A stretch of DNA of 28,303 nt from Prorocentrum cordatum (taxonomy: Eukaryota; Sar; Dinophyceae; Prorocentrales; Prorocentraceae). Shown piece after piece: positions 1 to 9,937 of the stretch (its first letter is position 1; each line of letters opens with the position of its first letter). The notes beneath the pieces were generated by a model, which did not search any database, was not told the DNA's origin, and worked only from the letters and a program-made list of their open reading frames with translations. The stretch covers positions 174,001-202,303 of the forward strand of contig CAUYUJ010015684.1 of the NCBI GenBank assembly GCA_963575745.1, written 5' to 3'. The position numbers were made by a program, and so were the translations under genes.

Positions 1-290
1 GTGGCTCCTGCTTGCACGAGGGCGATGTCGTAGGCAGGGCAGATGTCCCCCCCCCCATATTTGACCTACAAAAGATGCGGCAAGACACTCGGCCACCTGA
101 TCGCACAGATCCACGTGACTCGGCGTTGGACGTGGAACTCGTGCGCGTGCCGTCCGCATCACGAGCCAAGTGCAGATGGAGCGCGAAGCAGAGACAGCGA
201 TACCAATGACGATGGATTTCAGCGTTGTGCGTGCATCCCCTAAACGCAACGAGCAGGTCACGAAGTAAGGCCCACAAGTGCGAAAGAAGG
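1..290. other. Left edge, no recognisable gene
   Basis: Both plus-strand frames stay open for about 65 codons, but the translations show no domain, low-complexity bias or splice pattern that I can identify. It could be an exon edge or the 5' part of the retroelement that begins further right. No function is assigned. Confidence 0.3.
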
Positions 291-425
291 GAGGAGGAGG
301 AGGAGGAGGCGGAGGAGGAGGAGGAGGAGGAGGAGGAGGGAGGAGGAGGAGGTGGAGGAGGAGGAGGAGGAGGAACAGGAGGAGGAGGACGACGAGAAGG
401 AGGACGAGGAGGAGGACGAGGACGA
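291..425 (+). repeat. GGA trinucleotide array
   Basis: An almost pure GGA/GAG run with purines on the plus strand. It is interrupted by GGC, GTG and GAC variants and grades into GAC-GAG repeats towards 425. Poly-Glu, poly-Gly or poly-Arg reading frames across it are by-products of the repeat and not genes. Confidence 0.95.
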
Positions 426-540
426 GGAGGCGAACGACCGATGCGAACAACGTGCGGCGAAAGCACACGGGGCGAGGACGCGGCCGCGGGGTGTGAGCCA
501 CCCGACCCCGAAGTTTGGCGCGCGCGCCCGCGCCATAAGA

Positions 541-735
541 GGAGGACGGGAGGAGGAGGAGGAGGAGGAGGAGGAGGAGGAGGAGGAGGAGGAGGAGGAG
601 GAGGAGAGGAGGCGGAGGAGGGGGAGGCGAAGGCGGAGGCTGAGGGGGAGGAGGAGGAAGAGGAGGAGGAGGAGGAGGAGGAGGAGGAGGGGGAGGAGGG
701 GGAGGAGGGGGAGGAGGAGGAGAGGGAGGAGGAGC
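541..735 (+). repeat. Second GGA/GGGGA array
   Basis: A GGA array with purines on the plus strand, pure from about 548 to 605, then degenerate with GGGGAGGAG variants. It lies about 115 bases after the first array, separated by a GC-rich spacer that contains GGCGCGCGCGCCCGCGCC. It has no coding meaning. Confidence 0.95.
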
Positions 736-899
736 AGCCGCGGTGCGTCTCAGGAAGCATTTGGGCAGTCGGCAGGTGTGACAGCGGCCGCGGCAGTCTC
801 TCGGGATCCAGTGCCTCCACCCCGCCTCTCGCGGGCCGCCCGGGCGGCAGCTGAGCGGGCCCGAGCTGCATCCAACAGGAGGCGCACGTGCGCGTAGGC

Positions 900-3800
900 T
901 TTCCCGTTTGTCGCGGAGGACGTCGTGTGGGACCCCTTGGTCGGCTTCCAGTGGCCAGCGATCGCGCAGGCCTCGGCATCCGGGAGCAGGCGGACGTCGG
1001 CCCGCTATGGATCGCGTGGGCTCCGCATCGGGAAAGCCTCCAACCCGGGACCGACTGGCCGGGCCAATGCCGACTGGGCGGTCTCCGAGCAGCCGTCGCG
1101 GAGGCAGACGGTTTCGTGCAGGTGATGCCATCGCCCTTTCGAGCCCGGCGATGCTCGAGTCCGATCCCGTCATTCAGATATTCGACAAGGAAAACGCTTC
1201 CACCCCGCCTGCATTCCTGGAGGGCTGGGGCCATAGGAGGACATCGAGGGGGTGTCAGAGCTTGGGGAGGAGGCGAGGGCGCAGATCATCTCTTTCGCCG
1301 ATGGGGAGGGGATGTCCCGGGAGGCGTACGTGGCGAGCAATCTCAGGCGCCAGCACCGCGTCCAGCCAGGATTCTGAGCCGCCAGACCCGCCGCTTGTCC
1401 GCGAAGCTGATGATCCAGATGGGGTTTTTGAGGACGGTGTTCTGAAAAATTTGGATTGGCGGGACTACGCGGCGGCTCGGGACCTTGAATGGGTCTCCAC
1501 GATTGCCCACATTCCAGAGTCTCTCCTCCACGCGTCTCGAGGCCCGGGCGGCAGTGTTGGTGGCGTTGCAGCAGTGTGATCCTCAGAGCGTGGAGGCAGC
1601 AGGCTTGTGGGAAGCTCTTGGATTATATCGACCGTTTACTCGTTGCCCGGACCCCGTCGCGCAAGGGAGCGAAGCAGAGAAAGGTTGACCAGACCATGTC
1701 CCAACGTCTGCATTTGTTATGGAGGGGCTCGCGGCAACAACTCCGGAGCATGGCCCGGCAGAGCGGCCGAGAGGCCCGGTATTCCACGTCAGAAGGTACC
1801 TCCGACGCAGAGGCTCGCAGGATCGAGTCGCTGCTGCTGGGCAGGCGAAGCGCCCAATGCCACGGCCGCCTTGGCGGGGAAGGCGGAGATGGAGGCTCGC
1901 CCGGGCACCGCCGAGGAGCTGAAGGCGCCGTCCGACCCTGATGCTTCTGGACTGGCAGGGGCCGCACCTGGGGCCATGGAGGTGGAAGCGCCGGGAGCGC
2001 AGCAGAGGTCCGCCATTGAGCAGGAAGTCGCTGCGCGCATCTCACGCTTTCCGCGGCTTGCTGGGGCGGGGCCTTCAGGGTCCAGATACGAGCATTGGGG
2101 AATATTGCAACACCACCCAGACGGTGACCAGGCAGACGCCGCGGCCCTTACAGACTTCTGTTCGGAGAGGTGCCGGAGGACACTCTCAAGGCTCATCTCG
2201 GAGGTCGTCTGCTGGCTTTGAAGAAGGCGGATGGCAGTGTCCGGCCGCTGTCTTGTGGCAGCATTCTGCGGCGCATCATCGCCAGAGCGGCGTGCAAGGT
2301 GGAATCTGGCGCACTCCGCGAGCTGGGAGGGCCGCACCAACATGGCATATCCTGGCCTCATGCACAAAATCCTTGTGGCGCCCACTGAAGAAAGTCCTGC
2401 TGCGGTGTTCTTGTATTTCGATTGCAAAAACGCTTTCAAAATGATCACACGGCCAGCCATACGGACGGCTTGTGCAGGAACGCTGTTGGGTCGCATAGCC
2501 GATGCATGGTGCCGCGGTTCGACGACGCATTGGTTTTGGGATTCTTATGGAAAGGCTTGGCCAGTTCATACTGCTCGGGGCGATGACCAAGGCTGCCCAG
2601 CCCTGCGCTGTCCTGTGCTGCGCTGGCCCAAGCTTCGGCGTCGATCGATCAGCGGCTTCGCTCTCTGGATCCGCTGGCGCGGGCGTGCGCTTACCTGGAC
2701 GATGTTTTTGTTGTTCTCGACGCCCGCTTCGTCGCGGAGGCCGTCTCAGGGACGAGGGAGGCGCTGCAGGGCATCGGTTTGGAGCTTCAACTGAACAAGT
2801 CCAAACTGTGGATGCCCGACCCCGCTGCCTCCATGCCGGCGCAGGTCGCTATCCAGAGGGCGAGCGAGCTCCGATGTCTCGGTAACGCAATGCGCCTTTT
2901 CACGGCAGGTCTCGACGAGGACGATCAGCGTCGCCTCGGGCCCCCCCCCTGACGCCAGACAGTCGTTTCGAGGCATCGTTGGAGGCGCTGGATTCTTTCT
3001 TGGGCAGGACGCAAATCATTTTCACCAAAACGTTGCGCGTTCAGACTGCTTTCATGTTGCTGCGTACTTTTGTGGGCGGGGCCAACAACCACCTGCTCAG
3101 AGGCTCTTGTGCGAACGAAGCCTGGCGCGCGGAGTACGACTGCCGAGTTGTTGCTTTCCTCGAGCAGCTTCTCGGCGCCCAGCTCACCCCGCGCCAGCAG
3201 CAGCAGCTGCGGCTGCCGTGCTGGGACGGAAGCCTGGGGTTCCATTCCGCTCGTCTGACCCACCCGGAGTGCTGCATATATCGCCTCCTGGCAACAGTGC
3301 CTCTCAGACGTCGCCGCGGCGCGGGGGTTGCTCTCGGCCGACGCTCTCCTCGCCCGGGCGCCGCGCACGGGCGCTGCCCTGACGGTCGCGGGGGACGAGC
3401 TCCGTCCTCGTAAATGCCAAGACCATCAGGCCGATTGGGCGGCTTGCTTCGTTTCCAATCGCGTGAAGCAGCAGAAGGCGTTGATGAAACACGTCAGCAC
3501 AAAGTGCAGGAAGACTTTGCTGCAAGACCTCGACGACCCAGGTCGCGCCGATTTGCGGTCTGCGGGCGACAAGGGCGGTGTTTTCCTGCTGCCGTCCACA
3601 GACAAGAGCCACCTGGTGCTGGATGAGCACTTCCTCGTGGCATTGCGCCTGCGGCTGCAGATGTTGCACCCCGGAGCTCAGCGCACACGCCCGCCCGCCA
3701 GCACTTGCGGGCACAGGTCGTCACAGCTAGGGCAAAAGTGCGATTGCGGCTTGGACGACCGGGGGCGTCATGCTGTGGCGTGTGAAGTCGGCGGCGGAGT

Positions 3801-4268
3801 CGTTGTGTGGAGGCATGATAAGATTCGCGATTGGTTGGCGGCGTGAGTCGCTGCCGCCACGGGGGGCCCAGTGCTCACCGAGCAGTTCGTTCCGAAGTGG
3901 GACCGACGAGTGGAGGTGGACGGGGAGGAGCAGGCTGAGCGCGCACGCTTGGACGTTTTCAATGACCAGAACGCCAAGCGCGCATACATCGACGTCTGCG
4001 TCCCCGCTGCGTTTTCCACTTGTCCTGAACTGCTCCGGGTGCGGGCGGCGCGGGATGGCGCGGCGGCCGGGCGGGCCGAGGAAGGCAAACGCCTTTTGCC
4101 GTGGAAGCCCTTGGCCGACCAGGCGCCGACGCCATTGCCCTCCTCCGCGCGTGCGCGCCACAGGACCCTTCTGAGCGGTCGCAGGTTCTAGGCTCCGCTT
4201 GGCAGTCGTTGTCCGCATTGCTGCAGACCCAGAACGCAAAGCTCTTGATGCCCGCCGAATCGGCTTGA
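900..4268 (+). pseudogene. Decayed non-LTR retroelement with reverse transcriptase and endonuclease-like tail
   Basis: The remains of a LINE-like polyprotein, readable only by moving between frames. In order I see: a 2A-like NPGP segment (1042-1053); RLHLLWRGSRQQL near 1715; RFPRLAGAGPSGSRYEHWG (2046-2102); GRLLALKKADGSVRPL (2203-2250); RT motif A FLYFDCKNAF (catalytic Asp codon at 2420); motif B RGDDQGCPA (2579-2605); motif C YLDD (2692-2703) followed by GLELQLNKSKLWMPD; a thumb-like stretch with LPCWDGSLGFHSA (about 3212-3250); a Cys/His segment CDCGLDDRGRHAVAC (about 3740-3785) with RHDKIRDWL; and ARLDVFNDQNAKRAYIDVCV (about 3943-4002), whose D-x(13)-IDV spacing resembles a PD-(D/E)XK restriction-like endonuclease. 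The final frame ends at a stop at 4266-4268. Breaks: frame changes near 2130-2170, 2310-2340, 2605, 2945 (in a C9 run), 3275 and 4100, and an in-frame TGA at 3844-3846. The element is inactive as assembled, although some single-base shifts could be sequencing errors. The 5' limit is uncertain. Confidence 0.85.
1021..1053 (+). other. 2A-like LRIGKASNPGP segment at the head of the retroelement
   Basis: The frame starting at 1021 reads LRIGKASNPGP. NPGP is the invariant end of 2A ribosome-skipping peptides (consensus DxExNPGP), and some non-LTR elements, such as trypanosome L1Tc, carry one. Here the upstream residues are G-K-A-S instead of D-x-E-x, so it is a relative or a look-alike. From memory, RIGEASNPGP-type sequences recur in dinoflagellate predicted proteins near RT domains; I could not check this. 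Confidence 0.5.
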
Positions 4269-4790
4269 TGCGTCGCCGTTTGTTGCTCAAGCTGTCCTCC
4301 CCCTTCCCTCCTCCTCCTCCTCCTCCGCCGCGTCCTTCTCCTCTTTCTCCTCGCTCCTCCGTAGTCTTTTTGGCTGCTCTTTCCTCCGTAGTTGCTTTGG
4401 CTGCCAGAGCCGCCCCTGTGCCTTTTCACTCGCAGCTCTCCCTCCTTCCCTTCTCCTCTCCTGCTCCTTGCCTATGGCGGTGGTGCGCGGCGCCTAACGG
4501 TGTGGTTTGGTGGCGCCCACCACACGGCCGCGGCCCCGTCTCCTCCGTCTTCCCCTTCCTCCTGGCTCCCTCTCCCTCCCCCCTCTGCCTCGCCGCTGCT
4601 ACTTTTAAGGGGTGTGCCCTGTCGCCGACGCCCGGGTGGAGTGGCGCCCTCCACCGCGGGTGCCGAGAAACATTCCTGGATGGGCACACTCCTTCCTTGT
4701 TTTCATTGTTGCATGGACTCGGCTGCGACACGACTAGCCCTGGTGGGCACGCACCCCAAAGCTAGGTGCGTGCCGTGGCTGCGGATTCAG
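4269..4790 (+). other. Pyrimidine-rich 3' flank of the retroelement
   Basis: After the element's stop the plus strand becomes C/T-rich, with a TCC run at about 4302-4330 and many CTCC and CTTCC tracts. This could be the 3' untranslated part of the retroelement or unrelated filler. Frames stay open only because of composition, and I see no gene. An SL-like tandem pair lies inside (listed separately). Confidence 0.5.
4358..4407 (+). repeat. 27-bp tandem pair resembling the spliced leader
   Basis: Two adjacent units start at 4358 and 4385. The first reads TCCGTAGTCTTTTTGGCT, matching 16 of the first 18 bases of the dinoflagellate SL, but its end (GCTC) does not match CAAG. The second, TCCGTAGTTGCTTTGGCT, is more diverged. 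They could be relict leaders from repeated retroposition or a chance pyrimidine-rich repeat. Confidence 0.4.
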
Positions 4791-4791
4791 C

Positions 4792-4900
4792 AGGAGGAGG
4801 AGGAGGAGGAGGAGGAGGAGGAGGGCAGGCGGAGGAGGGGGGAGGAGGAGGAGGAGGAGGAGGAGGAGGAGGAGGAGGAGGAGGAGGAGGAGGAGGAGGG
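4792..4900 (+). repeat. GGA trinucleotide array
   Basis: A nearly pure GGA array, purines on the plus strand, with one interruption (GGGCAGGCGGAGGGG) near 4822-4842. Confidence 0.95.
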
Positions 4901-5134
4901 TAGCGCTGTGAGAGCGCTGGGTGGGGCAGGCGGTGGCCCTGGCCGCCACCGAGCGCCCTTCGGCACAGCACTTGGCCACTGGAAGCCTCCCAGCCGTGCA
5001 GCGGCAGCAGGCCCCGCGCGCGGCGTGCTGCTCGCCCCCGGGCTGGCGGGCACGCTCGAGGTGCCGAGGCCCAAGCCTCCTGCGTGGGGTCGGAGGAGCT
5101 CCAGCTCTGCTCCTCGTCCGCCTTCGCTGATGTC
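4901..5134. other. GC-rich spacer, no gene seen
   Basis: GC-rich unique-looking sequence between the GGA array and the minisatellite. It is open in several frames but shows no start context, domain or splice pattern that I can support. Confidence 0.3.
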
Positions 5135-5690
5135 TCGCGGGGGTCTCCTGGGAGGCCTCGTGGAGCCGTCTTGAGGGCCTCCTCGGAGCCTCTTGGGGGC
5201 GCCCCTTGGGGCATCTCGGGGCCCCTTGGGGGCCTCTCGGGGGCTCGTCAGCCTTACGAGAGCCTTTGGGGGCCTTTGGGGCGCCTGCTGGGGGCTGTTC
5301 TTTCCCGGACTTTTGGAGGACTCTGCCTCTTCGGGCGTCTTAAGAGCCTCTTGGGGCCTCTTGGGGCGCCTCTCGGGGGCGTCTTGGGAGCCTTCAGAGG
5401 ATCATGCGGAAGCCTCGGAAGCGCACCAGAAGCGAGAAAGCATGAATACAACAATCATGCATTTCCTTCTTGAGTCTTGGCCTCTCCAGGGCTTCATTGG
5501 AGCTCATCTGGAGTCTTGGGGGGCCTCTTGGGAGCCTCTTGGGGCTCTCTCGGGCGCTCTTGGGGGCCTGGATGCCCGTCGGGGAAACGTCCGGTGCCCG
5601 TCTTGGAGAACTCGTGGGCACCCTCAGGGCGTCCTGGGCCGCCGTCAGGCCCCCTTCTGGGCCTCTCTTGGACGCCTGGGAGGGGGGGCA
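5135..5690 (+). repeat. Degenerate CTTGGGGGCCTC minisatellite, block 1
   Basis: Many imperfect copies of a 12-20 bp motif of the type CTTGGGGGCCTCTTGGGGG with variable spacing. A non-repeat insert (about 5405-5490) contains AAGCATGAATACAACAATCATGC. Translations give repetitive Leu-Gly-Ala-Ser-Trp strings with no gene-like features. The same motif returns at 7545-7735. Confidence 0.8.
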
Positions 5691-5769
5691 CCCGGGGAGG
5701 TGCCGGCGATGTTCCCGGGGCGTGCGGGGCCGAGGGGGGCAGACCTGCTCTTGTGTACGCGCATGCACA

Positions 5770-6150
5770 CATAGGTACACACCCACCTGCCTGCCTGCCT
5801 ACCTGCCTGCCTGCCTGCCAGCAGGCATGCACGCATGCACGCATGCATGCATGCGTGCGTGCCTACACACAGACATGCATACAGACACGCGTACACGCAC
5901 GCGTGCATGCATGCCAAAACATGTGCACGTGCATGTGGCTATAAACATGCGTACATGCATGCATGCATACATACACGCCTACATACATACATGCATACAG
6001 ACATATTTATATACGCATGCATGTATACAGACATGCATCCATACCTACATGCCAGCATGCATGCATAAGCACACATGCATATACATACATACATGCATGA
6101 ATACATATATACATGCATACATACATACATACATACATACATACATACAT

Positions 6151-6185
<35 letters not shown>

Positions 6186-6866
6186 TACATACGTACGTAC
6201 ATACATACATACATACATACATACATACATACATACATACATACATACATGCATGCACATATACATCATACACATACATGCACGCATGCATACATACATG
6301 CACACAAATGCATACATGCATGCATGCCTGCATGCCTGCCTCTCTGTCTGTCTGTCTGCATGCCAGCATGCATGAATTGCATACATGTATACATACGTAC
6401 ACGCATGCGTGCATACCAATATACATACATACGTACCTACATGCATGCATTGCTACATACGTGCGTGCAAATCTACAGACATGCACGCATATATGCATGC
6501 ATGAATAAAAGCATGCGTTCATGCACATGCAGATAGACATACAGACATACATAAATACGTACATGCATACATACATATATGCATGCATACATATATATAT
6601 ATATATATATATACGTGCATGCACACATACATGTATACAACATGTATGTATGCATACGTACATACGCACGCGCATGCATACATACAATCATGCATGTATA
6701 TACACCTGCATGCATACATACATACACACATACACACCTACATGCATGCATGCATACATACATACACGCATGCATACAGACATACACGCATACATAGGTA
6801 GATGGATGCATGCATGCATGCAGACAGACAGACGTGCATACATACATGCATACGTAGAGATAGACT
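5770..6866 (+). repeat. 1.1-kb ACAT/GCATGC/ACAG tetranucleotide block
   Basis: An almost uninterrupted block of 4-base units. It begins with CTGC units (5785-5825), then mixed CATG/CATA/CACA units, a pure ACAT run (6113-6150), an ACAG run (6150-6183), ACAT again (6197-6250), and an AT run at about 6592-6613. Many units are self-complementary (GCATGC, ATGCAT), so the block can fold or melt easily. Open frames of Met-Tyr-Val-Cys or His-Thr-Tyr-Ile type are artefacts of the repeat. Confidence 0.95.
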
Positions 6867-6870
6867 AGAG

Positions 6871-6895
6871 CAGCGCGCGCGCTACGCGCGCGCTG
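6871..6895. repeat. Perfect CG-rich hairpin with CTA loop
   Basis: An 11-bp perfect inverted repeat, CAGCGCGCGCG / CGCGCGCGCTG, around a 3-base CTA loop, placed directly after the tetranucleotide block. Alternating CG makes it a candidate for a cruciform or Z-DNA. A smaller relative with the same loop occurs at 15889-15903. Confidence 0.8.
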
Positions 6896-7195
6896 AGGTT
6901 CTACTCAACTCCGGATACCTCATCCTCCTGTTCCTCCTCATGGCCGTTACCCTCATCAATTCTCATGGCAGGCAGGCGCAGTCCCGGCGTCGACGTCGTG
7001 GTCGCGGGTGGGGGAAGGGGAAGGAGGGAGAGAAGGACAGGGGAGGGAGGGAGGCTGGTAGGGAAAAACAGAAGCAGACAAGCAGGAGAGGCAAAAAGGG
7101 ACGGGACAGGAACTGGAAAAGAGAGAGAGAGAGATGGATCAACGGATGAGTGTGGATTCCTCCTCACTCCTTTTCATCCGCTTCTTGATGATTTG
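6896..7195. other. Purine-rich spacer, no gene seen
   Basis: Mixed sequence becoming strongly G/A-rich (GGGAGGGAGG, GAGAGAGAGA) towards 7135. The long open frame crossing it continues into the TCC array and lacks any recognisable domain. Confidence 0.3.
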
Positions 7196-7424
7196 TTCTT
7201 TCCTCCTCCTCCTCCTCTTCCTCCTCCTCCTGTTCCTCCTCCTCCTCGTCCTCGTTTTCCTCATCCTACTTTTCATCCTCCTCCACTTTTTCCTCCTCCT
7301 CCTCCTCATCATCATCCTCCTCCTCGTTCGCCTCATCCTCCTCCTCATCCTCCTCCTTTTCCTCCTCCTCCTCCACCTCCTCCTCCGCCTCCTCCTCCTC
7401 GTTCTCACCATCCTCCTTCTCCTA
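7196..7424 (+). repeat. TCC trinucleotide array
   Basis: About 230 bases of imperfect TCC/TCA/TTC units, pyrimidines on the plus strand. Poly-Leu, poly-Pro or poly-Arg frames over it reflect the repeat. Confidence 0.9.
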
Positions 7425-7544
7425 ACCTGCGCGCTCTGCCTGCGCGTTCCTCCAACCTTCCTCGCCCTCCTCTTCCTCTCGACTGGCGGCGACAATCCTG
7501 TTCCCGGATGCATGTGAGGGCCTGTTGGATGTCTCATGAAGAAT

Positions 7545-7735
7545 ATGTGAGGGCCTCTTGGAGGGTTTTGTTTGGGGGCCTCCTGGGGGCGCCTCGGGGT
7601 CCTCGGGTGGACGCCTTGGGGGCCTCTGGGGGGCGTTCTGAGGCTGTCTTGGGGCCTCTTGGCGGCCTCTCCGGGCCCATCGGGTCCACTCGCGTGCTCC
7701 TAGGGTTTCTCGGGGGTTATTGCGCCCTTTGGGGG
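7545..7735 (+). repeat. CTTGGGGGCCTC minisatellite, block 2
   Basis: The same degenerate motif family as 5135-5690 and in the same orientation, for example GGGGGCCTCCTGGGGG and GGCCTCTTGGCGGCCTCTCC. With block 1 it brackets the tetranucleotide block and the TCC array. Confidence 0.75.
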
Positions 7736-7839
7736 GGGCCGCATGGGGGTTCCAATGGCGGTTGGGAAGGGTGGCTCCCTGTCGAAGTGTGGCGTGTGCT
7801 CGCCTTGTGTTCTCTATTCGCGTCTGCTCGCCTTTGTTC

Positions 7840-7892
7840 CGCCGCAGCCTCTCGTATTGTGGCTTGTGGCCACAATACGAGAGGCTGCGGCG
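7840..7892. repeat. Perfect 24-bp stem, 5-base loop hairpin
   Basis: The left arm 7840-7863 (begins CGCCGCAGCCTCTCG) and right arm 7869-7892 are exact reverse complements over 24 bp, around a TTGTG loop. No simple repeat is involved. It could be a small-RNA precursor-like fold, a recombination or replication product, or a remnant of a foldback element. It is not followed by a T-run. Confidence 0.85.
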
Positions 7893-8203
7893 CAACTCCC
7901 GAGAGCCGCTGTGGGGGGTCGACGGCACGGCCGCATAGAGAAGAACAGTGCCGCCGTGTTCCGGTACGGCCCTGGGATGCAATGCCACCGCCGTGTTCCG
8001 GCCCGTCCTGGTAAGATTCGCGCGTCGGGGCTGGGGTTCGCGCCTTCTGGGAGCGCGCCGCTTACGGAGGGGTTGTGTCCTTACCAGGGGGTTTCGTGCA
8101 GCCTACCAGAGGAGGTCGTGTTTACCGGGGGGGTTCGTGCAGGCTCGCACTGGGAATGGCGCCAGCTCGAACCCCCCCAGGAAAATTACCGGGGGGGGGT
8201 CGC
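7893..8203. other. Unique-looking GC-rich sequence before the gap
   Basis: Contains short duplications: GCCGCCGTGTTCCGG (7950s and 7990s) and TTACC-G-run-TTCGTGCAG (about 8082 and 8115), the latter about 35 bases apart. No gene is supported. Confidence 0.35.
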
Positions 8204-8303
8204 NNNNNNNNNNNNNNNNNNNNNNNNNNNNNNNNNNNNNNNNNNNNNNNNNNNNNNNNNNNNNNNNNNNNNNNNNNNNNNNNNNNNNNNNNNNNNNNNN
8301 NNN
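8204..8303. other. Assembly gap (100 N)
   Basis: Exactly 100 undetermined bases, the usual placeholder for a scaffold gap of unknown size. Runs of C and G flank it on the left, and a C-rich tandem repeat follows on the right. Confidence 1.
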
Positions 8304-8770
8304 GCAGCCCAGCCCAGCGCACCGCCCCCTCCGCCCCGACCAGCTTATTCTCTTGCACAGGGTGTCTAGAGCTCCGACCATTTTATTTCGCGTCGCTCCC
8401 CCCCCCCGCGTCCTCAGCGCCAGTGGGGCCCCCGCGCCGTGGCTCTCTGCCCCAAGCCCCCCCGCGTCCCCAGCGCCCCAGCGGGGGCCCCGCCCACTGC
8501 CCCCTCCGCCACGAACGCTTTATCCCGCGTCGCCCCCCCCGCCCCCCCGCGTCCCCAGCGCCAGTGTGAGGCCCACGCGCCGTGGCCGTCCACTGCCCCC
8601 TCTGCCACGACCGCTTTATTCCGCGCCCCCCCCTCCCCCCCGCGCCCCCAGCGCCAGAGTAGGATTCCCGCGGCGCGGTTCCCTGCCCCGAGCCCCCCCG
8701 CGCCCCCAGCGCCCCAGCGGGGGCCCCGCCCACTGCCCCTTCCGCCACTAACGCTTCATCCAGCGTCGCG
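8304..8770 (+). repeat. GC-rich tandem repeat with CCCCAGCGCCCCAG core
   Basis: Successive imperfect units contain C-run-GCGTCCCCAGCGCC, GGGGCCCCGCCCACTGCCCC and TCCGCCACNAACGCTTTATCC. The CCAGCGCCCCAGCGGGGGCC portion recurs about 235 bases apart (near 8471 and 8707). The same family occurs at about 14985-15025 and 28175-28303. This is interspersed repeat DNA and not a gene. Confidence 0.75.
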
Positions 8771-9232
8771 CCGCACACCACCTGTTGCGAGGCCGCCTCC
8801 CCCAAAGGAGCCGCAACGATTTTGAAATTGAGAATGTTTTATCATGCCGACGTCCTGAAGCTTGGCATTGCGATGGCATCGTGGGCCGCCCGAGCGTTAT
8901 CGCATTGTCGCGCGCCGCTTCCTCCTGCTGCTGAGACGCGCCGCGCAGGCTGCGAAGGCGCGACCAAGGCGGGCCCGAATCCAAGACGCAATGTGGCCGC
9001 CGTGGATCTCGCCGCCGCGGCGACACTTCACCCTGCGGTCGTTGGGCGACGCGCGCGCCCAGCGCTCCCACGCGCACTCCCGCGCGCACCCGTGGCCCCC
9101 GATGCGCCCCCCATCAGTTCGACGGCTCGAGCATGGCCGAAGGGGGCCCTGCGTGCTTTCTCAAGGGGGGCTGTATCCACAGTGGCCCCCTCGCGGGCAG
9201 GCGAGCGCTGCCCCTCTGACTCAACTACGAAA
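8771..9232. other. Spacer without supported gene
   Basis: GC-rich, no simple repeat. Frames of about 140 codons are open in two phases, but there is no domain, no clear start and no splice pattern. Confidence 0.3.
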
Positions 9233-9358
9233 TTACCTAACCGCGAAGACTGATAGGTTTCTAGTGGGCTCAAAAAAAATATCATGACTCCCCAGGGGGG
9301 TCTGGGCAGATGCCGGATCGGTGCCGCGGGAATCCGGGGACCCCCCATTTTCACTGCC

Positions 9359-9935
9359 AGGGGCCACATTTGGACTGCCCGGAGCCAACAGAACAGCATT
9401 CCCAGGCCACATTTTGAATGCCTGGAGCCAACTGTAAGCCACTTCGTGTTCTTCGCGCACACAGAACACCACTCCCAGGCCACATGTTGAATGCCCGGAG
9501 CCAACTGTTGGCCAATTCGTATTCTTCGTCTTCCCAGAACACCACTCCCAGGCCACATTTTGAATGCCTGGAGCCAACTGTAAGCCACTTCGTGTTCTTC
9601 GCGCACACAGAACACCACTCCCAGGCCACATTTTGAATGCCCGGAGCCAACTGTTGGCCAATTCGTATTCTTCGTCTTCCCAGAACACCACTCCCAGGCC
9701 ACATTTTGAATGCCCGGAGCCAACTGTAGACCACTTCGTGTTCTTCGTGCTCCCAGAACACCATTCCCACGTTAATGTTGATCGCCCAGAACAAACTTTA
9801 GGCCACTTCGTGTTCTTCGTGTTCCCAGAATACCACTCGTGTACCATATTTTGATTACCCGGAGCCATCTGTGGGCCACCTCGTGATCTTTGTGTTCCCA
9901 GAACACAAGTCCTGTGCCAGATTTCGAATGCCCGA
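9359..9935 (+). repeat. 73-bp tandem array with 146-bp higher-order unit
   Basis: About eight units containing CCACATTTTGAATGCC, GGAGCCAACTGT, CCACTTCGTGTTCTTCG and CCCAGAACACCACTCC. Between about 9430 and 9721 two unit types alternate (TTCGTGTTCTTCGCGCACAC and TTCGTATTCTTCGTCTTCC), giving a 146-bp period repeated twice. Copy B has a related array at 12480-12880 without this alternation. Confidence 0.85.
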
Positions 9936-9937
9936 GC

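Noticed and set aside
4272-4291. GTCGCCGTTTGTTGCTCAAG after the retroelement stop as a leader relict
   Set aside because: Several mismatches and an insertion; only GCTCAAG is convincing, so it is not called separately.
5835-6868. Long open frames of Met-Tyr-Val-Cys and His-Thr-Tyr-Ile type on both strands
   Set aside because: They exist only because the tetranucleotide units contain few stop words; both strands and several phases are open at once.
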